Shown here: positions 1 to 7,351 of the stretch, piece by piece | Layout: the number at the start of each line of letters is the position of its first letter | Position numbering within the stretch: the stretch's first letter is position 1 | Assembly: GCA_964384335.1 (NCBI GenBank) | Contig: CAYLKN010000041.1 | Coordinates: 1-14,183 of the forward strand | Length of the DNA stretch: 14,183 nt | Reading direction: 5' to 3' | Origin: JAUICS01 sp964384335 | GTDB taxonomy: Bacteria > Pseudomonadota > Alphaproteobacteria > Micavibrionales > Micavibrionaceae | Translations under genes and position numbers: made by a program | Notes under the pieces: generated by a model | The model's database searches: none | Seen by the model: only the letters and a program-made list of their open reading frames with translations | What the model was told of the DNA's origin: nothing

Positions 1-65
1 GCCGCCGCCTGATCAGAAAAAGAACCAGGGTTCCGTCGCTCAGAACCAGAATAAAGACGAGCACA
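1..65. other. Window edge, no supported gene
   Basis: This short stretch lies downstream of the polyphosphate kinase stop codon. One plus-strand frame is open from base 2 to about base 169 and would read as a Pro/Gln/Asn/Lys-rich tail, but to be real it would have to run about 100 bases antisense into the kinase gene. A start directly after the kinase stop on the minus strand (ATG overlapping TGA) terminates after nine codons. I see no gene and no clear terminator here. Confidence 0.3.
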
Positions 66-2234
66 TCAATTCTTCTTATCCGTTGTATGCCGTTCCTGTT
101 CGAGTGTCAGCTTCGGCGGCATCGGGGCGGACTCTAACGCCTTGCCGCGCCCCGAAAGACTTGGATTAGTAATAAAGTAATCATGGGCGCAGAAATCAAC
201 TTCCTCCGCACTGACGCGGATATAGCTTCCGTCAGGTTTCATTTCCCAGCTCTGCTTTCTGTCCTTGAAATTTGCCACCATGATCTGGTCCAGAATCTGG
301 GCATGGACAGTTGGATTTTCAATTGGCACCATTGCCTCGATCCGGTAATCCAGATTGCGTGTCATGATATCTGCGGATGTTATAAACACTTTTGCCTGAC
401 TGGAAGGCATTGGCTGGCCGTTCGCAAAACACAGAATTCGGGAATGTTCGAGAAACCGGCCTATTATGCTTTTGACATATATGTTCTCGGACAGGCCGGG
501 AATTTCCGGCCTTAAGCTGCACACCCCCCGCACAATCATATCAATATCAACCCCCGCCTGTGAGGCTTCGTAAAACTTGTCGATCATCTGTTCATCAATG
601 ACCGCATTACACTTGATCCAGATTGCGGCCGGTTTTCCCTGCTTCGCATTCTCGATCTCCCCGTCGATCAGCTCTGTAATCCGCTCCCGCATATTTACGG
701 GGGCAGAGGCAATCTTGGTCAAAACCTGAGGCTTGGCATAGCCGGTCATGTAATTAAACAAAAGCGCCGCGTCCTGGCACAAAGCCTTGTCGCATGTAAA
801 AAATGACAAATCGGTATAAACCCGTGCAGTGAGCGGATGATAATTGCCTGTTCCGAAATGGGCGTATGTTTTAAGCTCCCCTTCCTCCCGGCGCATGACA
901 AGGGATAATTTCGCATGGGTTTTCAAATTGACAAATCCGAAGACAACCTGAACGCCCGCACGTTCCATGTCCCGGGCCCAGCGTATGTTGGCCTCCTCAT
1001 CAAAGCGGGCCTTGAGTTCCACCATCGCGGTGACCGATTTGCCTGCTTCCGCCGCCTCGATCAACGCCTTTACAACCGGGGAATCCTCACTTGTCCGATA
1101 AAGTGTCTGTTTGATTGCGACAACATCAGGATCGCGCGCCGCCTGTTTCAGAAACTGAACCACGACATCAAAGGTTTCAAAGGGATGATGGATAATGATG
1201 TCCTTGTGCCGGATCGCGGCAAAGCAATCTCCGCCAAAATCCTTTATCCTTTCCGGAAAACGGGTATTGAATGATTCAAAAAGCTCATCCTTATGCGCAT
1301 GCGGCATCAGAGCCCCAATGTCGTCCAGTCCGATAAGTCCGTTGATATGAAATATATCTTCCCGCGCAACTTCCAGCTGTTCTTTAAGGAAATCAAGCAT
1401 TTTCTCTTCTATATTCCGGTCTACGGCCAGCCTTATGACGCTTCCTCTGCGTCTGCGTTTCAGGGCACTTTCAAAAGTTCTCACAAGATCCTCCGCCTCT
1501 TCCTCTATTTCAAGTTCGCTGTCACGCAAGATCTTGAAAAGAGCATAGTCCTGAAGCTGGAAAGGAGGAGGAAAAAGCTTGTGAATATAGGTCATCGTCA
1601 AATCCTCGATAAGGATAAAGTGACGATCTTTGCCCGGAACGGGTATTAGTCTTTCAAGCTGCGATGGTAAAGGGATGAGGGCATCAAGACAGGCGCCCGT
1701 CTCCTTATCGTAAAGCTGAAGAACGATGGCAATGCCTTTATTGGGTATAAACGGAAAAGGATGGGCCGGATCCACCGCAATCGGAGACAGAACCGGAAAA
1801 ATATCCTGATCAAACTTGATTTCTGCCCACTCCGATTCCTCTTTCTCAAGGCTTTCACACCCGAGAATACGAAGATTGTTGTCTTCCAGCCTTTTCCTGA
1901 GCCCGCGCCAGATTGTCTGCATATCATCTGTGAACAGACCTGCCTTGATATTGATTTCCCTAAGCTGTTCCGCAGGTTCGAGTCCATCAATGCCGGGTTT
2001 TGTAACTTTCGCCCTGACCTGGGCTTTCAGCCCCGCAATCCGCACCATGTAAAATTCATCAAGGTTCGATGCCGCAATTGACAAAAAACGGACACGTTCC
2101 ATTACAGGATGGCCCTCGTTTTTCGCTTCCTCCAGAACGCGGCGGTTAAATTCAAGCCACGACAGCTCCCGGTTTATGAACCGTTCGGGGCTGTCTGGAT
2201 CAATTTTACTGCCGGTCAAATCAGGAAAGTCCAT
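66..2234 (-). CDS. ppk1: Polyphosphate kinase 1 (Ppk1)
   Basis: Ppk1 reversibly transfers the terminal phosphate of ATP onto inorganic polyphosphate, building the storage and stress polymer at the inner face of the membrane. The 722-residue length is normal for the family. The N-terminal domain begins with the signature FINRELSWLEFNRRVL (about residues 19-34), which contributes to ATP binding. The two phospholipase-D-like C-terminal domains carry the expected histidines: His440 in LKTHAKLS, equivalent to the phosphorylated His435 of E. coli, and His597 in EHSRILCF. YAHFGTGNYHP (457-467) and SADIMTRNLDYRIE (620-633) are also family motifs. The ATG start gives the conserved N-terminus, though its Shine-Dalgarno is weak. 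It is the last gene of a same-strand run, 101 bp after the DUF3179 gene. No exopolyphosphatase gene follows within the window. I am nearly certain of the identity. Confidence 0.97.
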   Translation of the reverse strand: MDFPDLTGSKIDPDSPERFINRELSWLEFNRRVLEEAKNEGHPVMERVRFLSIAASNLDEFYMVRIAGLKAQVRAKVTKPGIDGLEPAEQLREINIKAGLFTDDMQTIWRGLRKRLEDNNLRILGCESLEKEESEWAEIKFDQDIFPVLSPIAVDPAHPFPFIPNKGIAIVLQLYDKETGACLDALIPLPSQLERLIPVPGKDRHFILIEDLTMTYIHKLFPPPFQLQDYALFKILRDSELEIEEEAEDLVRTFESALKRRRRGSVIRLAVDRNIEEKMLDFLKEQLEVAREDIFHINGLIGLDDIGALMPHAHKDELFESFNTRFPERIKDFGGDCFAAIRHKDIIIHHPFETFDVVVQFLKQAARDPDVVAIKQTLYRTSEDSPVVKALIEAAEAGKSVTAMVELKARFDEEANIRWARDMERAGVQVVFGFVNLKTHAKLSLVMRREEGELKTYAHFGTGNYHPLTARVYTDLSFFTCDKALCQDAALLFNYMTGYAKPQVLTKIASAPVNMRERITELIDGEIENAKQGKPAAIWIKCNAVIDEQMIDKFYEASQAGVDIDMIVRGVCSLRPEIPGLSENIYVKSIIGRFLEHSRILCFANGQPMPSSQAKVFITSADIMTRNLDYRIEAMVPIENPTVHAQILDQIMVANFKDRKQSWEMKPDGSYIRVSAEEVDFCAHDYFITNPSLSGRGKALESAPMPPKLTLEQERHTTDKKN

Positions 2235-2335
2235 CGGTATTATCCATGTATTGTCTGTAAGTTTTCAAAACACCTAAAGATAAAAATTACATGACAGGCT
2301 TAAGGAAAGGTTACGAAAAGGAAACGGGATAGTTT

Positions 2336-3418
2336 TTATTTCTGGAGATCCTCGATTTCCTCCATCAAAATGTCGGGGGTACACGTGGATTTTTCAGCCG
2401 GCACGCTTCTCTTGTTTTTATCAAAATACACGATCCCATCCGGCTTAAACGCATGGAAGGCAAACGCAAACGTAACAAGATGCGGTATGTCTTTCAAATC
2501 ACCCTCCATGGTTTTCCTTTGAACCTGAACAAAGCCTATATCCCTGCCTTCCTTTATCTTTCTGGCACCCAGAGCGGAATTCATTCCTTCGTACCAGGTC
2601 AGAACCAGATCATTATGCAGAATGCGCCCCTCCTGCCTTACCCGGACAAGAGGCCAGGCTTCACGGCCAACGGCAACAAGATATTCCATGGGCTTAATCG
2701 GGGCAGGCGTCTTGGCACCGCTGAAAAGCATCGGGGTTTCTGCAAGATCATAACCGGCGTAAGGATTAATACCGTACGGTCTGTCCATATTTTCAGTAAC
2801 TTTAAGAACGTTTCCATCTGGATAAACGGTTTTAAACTCGGCGAAAGGAACAACACGAGAAGAAATCACCTCAAGCCGGCTTCCGGCGAAATCGCCTGCA
2901 ATCGCTTCGCCTGAAAACTGCTGCCACCAGCTTTCGGTCTGCCTATCGTACATTATCAGGTCGGAGTGACGAAGCTTGCCTGTCACGCCAAAATCAAGAA
3001 GACGCTTGCGGCCATCGACCGTGACATCTCTTCTGAAAGCAATGCTTGTATTACACATCGGACAATAAGTCACGACAATCGGTATGTCCCCAATTCTGTC
3101 GTTGACAATTTCGTGCCACATCAGGATCTGAATGGGATAAGCTTTTGCCCTTCCTTTGATGACAATCTGAATGACAGGCTCCTTGTCCGACAGATTTGTC
3201 ACATCCCGCGCCTTTTCAAATCCAGGATTGTCAATGGCCGGAATTCCGTCTCTGGGCAGGCCGCCGGAATGGATTGAAGAGAGATCGACAGTCGTTTTCG
3301 AAAAATCGGTTTTTGGCCACTGCATTTGCATATGCGTATGTTGTGCATGGGATTTCGAATTTATGCACAAACTCAAACATACAACGCTGATTAAGGGAAA
3401 CCAGTTACGCATGAACAT
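2336..3418 (-). CDS. Secreted DUF3179-domain protein
   Basis: This 360-residue protein matches the DUF3179 family, whose biochemical function is unknown. The N-terminus is a signal peptide: a hydrophobic stretch at about residues 5-20, then SKSHAQ with likely cleavage after SHA (residue 25), so the mature protein should be periplasmic. Family hallmarks are MWHEIVND (100-107), VVTYCPMCNTSIAFRR (115-130) with the Cys119-x-x-Cys122 pair, LDFGVTGKLRHSDLIMYDRQT (141-161; split here only as a location) and WWQQFSGEAI (164-173). The CxxC pair next to a conserved His suggests metal binding or thiol chemistry, but that is inference. A His/Met-rich patch (HTHMQMQ, 27-33) follows the cleavage site and could bind metal. 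Two ATGs lie two codons apart at the start; neither has a strong Shine-Dalgarno. It sits 29 bp downstream of an EamA transporter and 101 bp upstream of ppk1, so it may share their transcript. Confidence 0.88.
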   Translation of the reverse strand: MFMRNWFPLISVVCLSLCINSKSHAQHTHMQMQWPKTDFSKTTVDLSSIHSGGLPRDGIPAIDNPGFEKARDVTNLSDKEPVIQIVIKGRAKAYPIQILMWHEIVNDRIGDIPIVVTYCPMCNTSIAFRRDVTVDGRKRLLDFGVTGKLRHSDLIMYDRQTESWWQQFSGEAIAGDFAGSRLEVISSRVVPFAEFKTVYPDGNVLKVTENMDRPYGINPYAGYDLAETPMLFSGAKTPAPIKPMEYLVAVGREAWPLVRVRQEGRILHNDLVLTWYEGMNSALGARKIKEGRDIGFVQVQRKTMEGDLKDIPHLVTFAFAFHAFKPDGIVYFDKNKRSVPAEKSTCTPDILMEEIEDLQK

Positions 3419-3447
3419 TTAACTCTGAATATTTATTACAGATGTTC

Positions 3448-4371
3448 TCATGAATGCGGGGGGTTTTCAAATTTAACTTTCTTGACGTTCTGCCGCCACA
3501 GGATAAACAGATTACTTCCGATTATAAGGGCCGAACCGGCCAATGTCATAGGCACCGGAGCAAAGCCAAGAATCATAAGGTCGATAAGCAACGCCCAGAG
3601 CATTGAGAAATAGCTTACAGGAGCAACAACCGCAACCGGTGCAAGAAACATTGCCTTGGTCAGAAAAAACTGCGTAAAAAAAGATGTCACACCGATCATG
3701 CAAAGAAGAACAAGATCCATGGGCAACGGCGGAGTCCAGAAAACAACGGAGAAAGGCAATATGACAATCAGCGAGAAGAGTGAAAAATAGAATATGGTGA
3801 CAAACGGATCTTCCGTTTTCCCAAGCCATCTTAAAACAATGGCAACAAGGGCATGAGCAAGCGCCATAGACAGGCCCACAAGACCGCCGAGAAATGAGCT
3901 GATCGTTCCTGGCTGCAGAATCAGTAAAACGCCAAGAAAGCCGATAACCGCTGCCATCGTACGGTACATTCCAACTTTTTCCTTAAGCAGAGGATAGGAC
4001 AAAACAACCACAAACAAGGGCGCCGCGAATAGAAGGCTTTGCGCTTCCGTTAAAGGCAACAGAGAAAAAGTGACAAATGTCAGAACCATCCCGACAGTTC
4101 CGGTTACGGCCCTGATCCCCTGCCGTTTCAGATTGGCTTTCCGGATTTGTCCAACTCTTTGTGTAAATACAAGAAAGAGGAAAACGATTCCCGTACATAT
4201 GGCATTGCGATACAGCAGCATGTCCACCGGGTGATGGTTATCGCTGACCAGTTTGATCAGCAATGTCAAAATGGAAAACGCGATAGCCTGAAAAAACGCA
4301 AACACCACACCGAGTAAGAGGGTATTTTTTATGCGGAATGTATCAGGAATGTATTTTAAAAGCGTTTTCAT
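3448..4371 (-). CDS. DMT-family (EamA) transporter, downstream copy
   Basis: This is an inner-membrane protein of 307 residues made almost wholly of hydrophobic segments, consistent with the ten helices and two EamA repeats of the drug/metabolite transporter superfamily. The first-repeat signature PLTEAQSLLFAAPLF followed by LLKEKVGMYRTMAAVIGFLGVLL is typical of RhtA/RarD-like exporters. The substrate cannot be read from sequence; relatives export amino acids, nucleosides or drugs. Its ATG overlaps the stop codon of the upstream paralogue as ATGA, and no strong Shine-Dalgarno is visible, so translational coupling is likely. The cytoplasmic C-terminus is lysine-rich (RRQNVKKVKFE-like). The two neighbours share the same motif order, so they probably arose by duplication. 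The family is secure, the substrate is not. Confidence 0.9.
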   Translation of the reverse strand: MKTLLKYIPDTFRIKNTLLLGVVFAFFQAIAFSILTLLIKLVSDNHHPVDMLLYRNAICTGIVFLFLVFTQRVGQIRKANLKRQGIRAVTGTVGMVLTFVTFSLLPLTEAQSLLFAAPLFVVVLSYPLLKEKVGMYRTMAAVIGFLGVLLILQPGTISSFLGGLVGLSMALAHALVAIVLRWLGKTEDPFVTIFYFSLFSLIVILPFSVVFWTPPLPMDLVLLCMIGVTSFFTQFFLTKAMFLAPVAVVAPVSYFSMLWALLIDLMILGFAPVPMTLAGSALIIGSNLFILWRQNVKKVKFENPPHS

Positions 4372-5249
4372 GTGTTTGATGTTTTCTGGTTTTTATGTTC
4401 CCTCCATACTATAAACAGATTGCTGGCAATGATAATAGCGGCCCCGGCAAGAACGGGCCAGCCCGGTATATACGCCCAAATCAGCCAGCCCAGCAAGATT
4501 GACCATATAATCGAAGTATATCGGTAAGGGCTTAAAGCCGATGCCGGAGCATAGACGTAGCTGGCTGTCAGCATAATCTGTCCGGCACCGGCCGCTAAAG
4601 CCAGACCAAGAAAAAGAGGTGCCGCATCCCAGGTCATCGGTTCCCAGACAAAAGGAACCATAAACCCTGTCACCAAAGCACTTATAACAAAAAAGTATAA
4701 AACACTGACAACAGGATCTTCCGTCCTGCCCATCCACCGCATGGTAATTGCAATCAGCGCCAGAAAAAAAGCGGCAGCCAGGGCAAAGCCAATACCAAGC
4801 CAGTTGGCATCACCGGACGGCCTGGCCGCGATCAAAACACCCAGAAAGCCTATAATCACTGCACTCCAGCGATACAAACCCACACGCTCCCCCAGTAAAG
4901 GGATCGAAAGCACGGTAATAAACAAAGGCGCGGAAAACAGCAAAACAGTTACATCCGGCAAAGGAAGTTGTGCAACGGCACTAAACGTCAGAATAAGCGA
5001 AACAATACCAAGGGTACTCCGGATAAGGTGGGTTTGCGGTTTTTTGGGCAACGGAATCCATGCCCCGCCGCATAATTTATAAAATATATACACGGGAACC
5101 ATACCGATAAGATTTCGCATAAAAACAATCTGAATAACGTGATAACCTTCAGACAGAAGTTTTCCCGCAGCCACCATCAGATCGATACTGAATATCGCAG
5201 CGACAGTCAGCGCTATACCTTTAAAAAGCTGGTCTTTATGGTTGTTCAT
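4368..5249 (-). CDS. DMT-family (EamA) transporter, upstream copy
   Basis: This is a 293-residue inner-membrane protein with about ten hydrophobic segments and two EamA repeats. The motif PLPDVTVLLFSAPLF followed by LLGERVGLYRWSAVIIGFLGVL aligns directly with the downstream paralogue, as do RWMGRTEDPVVSVLYFF here and RWLGKTEDPFVTIFYFS there. That points to tandem duplication and divergence. It is the first gene of the minus-strand run that ends with ppk1, and it starts 154 bp after the ilvC stop codon. EamA proteins often export amino acids or metabolites, so a role in branched-chain amino acid export is conceivable from the neighbourhood but has no direct support. The start ATG has only a weak Shine-Dalgarno. 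Confidence 0.9.
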   Translation of the reverse strand: MNNHKDQLFKGIALTVAAIFSIDLMVAAGKLLSEGYHVIQIVFMRNLIGMVPVYIFYKLCGGAWIPLPKKPQTHLIRSTLGIVSLILTFSAVAQLPLPDVTVLLFSAPLFITVLSIPLLGERVGLYRWSAVIIGFLGVLIAARPSGDANWLGIGFALAAAFFLALIAITMRWMGRTEDPVVSVLYFFVISALVTGFMVPFVWEPMTWDAAPLFLGLALAAGAGQIMLTASYVYAPASALSPYRYTSIIWSILLGWLIWAYIPGWPVLAGAAIIIASNLFIVWREHKNQKTSNT

Positions 5250-5305
5250 AAGCCACGTCGTTCAGGGTTTGAATCCCCTGAAAGTTTCCTTGAATTTTTA
5301 CCCTC

Positions 5306-5350
5306 GCAGGCAAGCCAAATTTAAAAGGCCATTTCCATGCACTTGCCTGC
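5306..5350 (-). terminator. Perfect 9-bp inverted repeat after ilvC
   Basis: GCAGGCAAG (5306-5314) and CTTGCCTGC (5342-5350) are exact reverse complements separated by 27 bases. The hairpin lies 54 bases past the ilvC stop codon and before the EamA gene. No run of T follows on either strand, so it is not a textbook intrinsic terminator. It could be a factor-dependent 3' end, a transcript-stabilising structure, or an operator for the transporter genes. Confidence 0.4.
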
Positions 5351-5403
5351 CTTACAGATCCGCGGCTTTCTGAAAACAGAATCGGGTAGACAGGTGACGC
5401 TGC

Positions 5404-6489
5404 CTAGTTTTTGTCCTTATCCACAAGCCTGTTTTTGGCGATCCAGGGCATCATTGCACGCAGGCGTCCGCCGACGTCTTCAATCGGATGCTCGGCCTGT
5501 TTCCGGCGCATGGTCTTGAATGACGTCTGTCCGACTTTGTTGTCAAGCATCCAGTCGCGGGCAAATTTACCGGACTGAATATCGGCCAGAACCCTTTTCA
5601 TTTCCTCTTTCGTTTCATCGGTAACAATCCTGGGACCCGATACATAATCGCCATACTCGGCCGTATTCGAAATCGAATAACGCATATTGGCAATGCCGCC
5701 TTCATAAATCAGATCGACAATAAGCTTTGTTTCGTGCAGGCATTCAAAATAAGCCATTTCCGGTGAATACCCTGCCTCCACAAGAGTTTCAAAGCCCTTC
5801 TGGATAAGCTGTGTCATGCCGCCGCACAAAACCACCTGCTCACCAAACAGGTCGGTTTCGCATTCCTCACGGAAAGATGTTTCGATAATGCCGGCCCGGC
5901 CGCCGCCGATCGCACTGGCGTAAGACAGGGCGATATCGAATGCATTACCGCTCGCGTTTTGTTGAACCGCCACCAGACAGGGCACGCCCCCGCCTCTCTG
6001 ATACTCCGAACGAACAGTATGGCCGGGTCCCTTTGGTGCAATCATGAATACATCAAGATCGGCACGAGGCTCTATAAGATTGAAATGAATATTGAAACCG
6101 TGGGCGAAGGCAAGGGCCGCCCCCTTCTTCAAATTCGGTTCAAGATGTTCGGAATAGATTTCCGCCTGCAATTCATCGGGCGTCAGAATCATGACAACAT
6201 CGGCCCAGGCAGCGGCCTCAGCGGGCGAAACAACTTCAAACCCCGCGTTCTGAGCTTTTTTTGCCGTTGAGGAACCGGGCCTTAAGGCCACCCTGACCTC
6301 TTTAACTTCAGAATCCTTGAGATTGTTTGCGTGCGCGTGCCCCTGGCTTCCGTAACCGATAATGGCAACTTTTTTACCCTTAATCAGGTTAAGATCGCAG
6401 TCGTTATCGTAATAAACACGCATGGATGTTGTATTCTGTGGTTTTTTGTCATTTTCAGGCTGCAATTTTGCAACATTAACACTTGTCAT
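5404..6489 (-). CDS. ilvC: Ketol-acid reductoisomerase (NADP+), class I
   Basis: IlvC converts 2-acetolactate or 2-aceto-2-hydroxybutyrate to the dihydroxy acid using NADPH and Mg2+, the second common step of valine and isoleucine synthesis. The Rossmann motif GYGSQGHAH is at 45-53, the NADPH-selective loop LRPGSS at 69-74, the catalytic His130 in AHGFNI, and the Mg2+ ligands are Asp213/Glu217 (DLFGE) and Glu249/Glu253 (ECLHE) in the knotted C-terminal domain. At 361 residues it is about 22 longer than usual. The family's common start, MRVYYDND, is Met23 here and has no Shine-Dalgarno, whereas the upstream ATG has AAGGACGG at good spacing, so I keep the long form. The extra residues are polar (Asn, Lys, Gln, Pro). 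The upstream region contains several inverted repeats. ilvN lies about 3 kb away on the same strand, with an opposite-strand sensory pair between. Confidence 0.97.
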   Translation of the reverse strand: MTSVNVAKLQPENDKKPQNTTSMRVYYDNDCDLNLIKGKKVAIIGYGSQGHAHANNLKDSEVKEVRVALRPGSSTAKKAQNAGFEVVSPAEAAAWADVVMILTPDELQAEIYSEHLEPNLKKGAALAFAHGFNIHFNLIEPRADLDVFMIAPKGPGHTVRSEYQRGGGVPCLVAVQQNASGNAFDIALSYASAIGGGRAGIIETSFREECETDLFGEQVVLCGGMTQLIQKGFETLVEAGYSPEMAYFECLHETKLIVDLIYEGGIANMRYSISNTAEYGDYVSGPRIVTDETKEEMKRVLADIQSGKFARDWMLDNKVGQTSFKTMRRKQAEHPIEDVGGRLRAMMPWIAKNRLVDKDKN

Positions 6490-6503
6490 TTTACCGTCCT
6501 TTT

Positions 6504-6540
6504 ACCTGTTTTAATTTTTTAATACAGTAAATAAACAGGT
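6504..6540 (-). promoter_or_regulatory. ilvC: 8-bp inverted repeat in the ilvC leader
   Basis: ACCTGTTT (6504-6511) and AAACAGGT (6533-6540) are exact reverse complements with a 21-base AT-rich spacer. The ilvC-proximal arm abuts the AAGGACGG ribosome-binding site, so a hairpin in the mRNA could influence ribosome access. Alternatively the arms could be half-sites of a DNA-binding dimer. Function is unproven. Confidence 0.4.
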
Positions 6541-6564
6541 TTTAAAGGAAAAATCAAACAGAGT

Positions 6565-6610
6565 ATCCATATATAAGGACATGGATTTTAGATGTGTCTA
6601 ACAACATCTA
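6565..6610. promoter_or_regulatory. Two adjacent inverted repeats, divergent promoter region
   Basis: ATCCAT (6565-6570) pairs with ATGGAT (6581-6586) over a 10-base spacer. TAGATGT (6589-6595) pairs exactly with ACATCTA (6604-6610) over 8 bases. They lie side by side in the AT-rich region between divergent ilvC and the Cache gene, where operators would be expected. Short repeats of this kind can arise by chance in AT-rich DNA, so only their clustering makes them notable. Confidence 0.35.
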
Positions 6611-6638
6611 TTTAAAATATAAAAATAATAAATAATGT

Positions 6639-6666
6639 TTGATGATGCATATTGCTCATATATTAT
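6639..6666 (+). promoter_or_regulatory. Possible sigma-70 promoter of the Cache-MCP pair
   Basis: TTGATG (6639-6644) and TATTAT (6661-6666) are 16 bases apart, about 80 bases before the Cache-protein start. This is the best -35/-10 pair I see on this strand, but the region is so AT-rich that a chance match is quite possible. Confidence 0.35.
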
Positions 6667-6744
6667 AAAGAGTAAATAACAGTGACTTGAAAACTCGGCT
6701 GAATCTTTTAATTTTTAATAAGTAAAAAAATAAGGAGAAACCTC

Positions 6745-7317
6745 ATGAAATTAGTTTTTTATTCCCTAATGGCGATCTGTTTTACCTTCATTCCGTCCGC
6801 ACAGGCAATTGAAGTTTCAGAAGATATTAAGAAACAGGTTTTTAAAGATCATATTTCCGGCTGGGTAAATGATCCTGTAATCGTTGAGGCGGTTAAAGCC
6901 CAGAACTCGGCTCATGCTGACCTTACTGACGAAGAGATCACAGAGCTGGACAACAGATGGCGCGAGGGTGATGAAACTTTAATTGATCCATATTTTGATA
7001 CTGATATTTCAAAATTCCTGGGTGACAAATCGGAAAACAGCGATGGGCTTTTTACAGAAGTGTTTGTTATGGACAATAAAGGATTGATTGTCGGCCTGGA
7101 TAACCGCACAAGCGATTACATGCAGGGTGATGAAGCCAAGTGGCAGGAAACATACAAGGTCGGACCGGACGCTATGCATATGTCAGAGGTTGAATTCGAT
7201 GAATCCACCCAGACTTTCCAGTTCCAGCTCAGTGCTCCGGTTACTGAAAACGGAAAGAATATCGGTGCGATTACCGTGGGTCTTAATGCCGAAGTTCTGG
7301 ATATGATGTATCAGTAA
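6745..7317 (+). CDS. Exported stand-alone Cache/PDC-like sensor protein
   Basis: This 190-residue protein has a clear signal peptide (Met-Lys, hydrophobic 4-17, SAQA cleavage near residue 21) and no further membrane segment, so it should be a soluble periplasmic protein. The segment EVFVMDNKGLIVGLDNRT (105-122), then WQETYKVG (133-140), and SAPVTENGKNIGAITVGLN (163-181) have the strand pattern of a Cache (PDC) ligand-binding domain, normally found fused to receptors. Here the domain has no transmitter. The start ATG has a strong AAGGAGA site. The gene is 34 bp upstream of an MCP on the same strand, so the two are probably co-transcribed and the protein may bind a small ligand for that receptor. 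The Cache assignment is by pattern recognition, and the ligand is unknown. Confidence 0.75.
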   Translation: MKLVFYSLMAICFTFIPSAQAIEVSEDIKKQVFKDHISGWVNDPVIVEAVKAQNSAHADLTDEEITELDNRWREGDETLIDPYFDTDISKFLGDKSENSDGLFTEVFVMDNKGLIVGLDNRTSDYMQGDEAKWQETYKVGPDAMHMSEVEFDESTQTFQFQLSAPVTENGKNIGAITVGLNAEVLDMMYQ

Positions 7318-7334
7318 GGTTTCATTATTAAACC
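7318..7334 (+). other. Small hairpin between Cache gene and MCP gene
   Basis: GGTTT (7318-7322) and AAACC (7330-7334) are complementary around a 7-base loop directly after the Cache stop codon and before the MCP ribosome-binding site (GGGGAAG at 7341-7347). It is weak and might only tune relative expression of the two genes. Confidence 0.25.
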
Positions 7335-7351
7335 GCAAAAGGGGAAGCAGG

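Noticed and set aside
2..169. Plus-strand C-terminal fragment entering from the left edge
   Set aside because: It would need about 100 bases of antisense overlap with ppk1, and the wording after base 66 reads like the ppk1 shadow.
1646..1990. A 114-codon frame within ppk1
   Set aside because: It overlaps conserved Ppk1 sequence in another frame and shows no independent start signal or domain.
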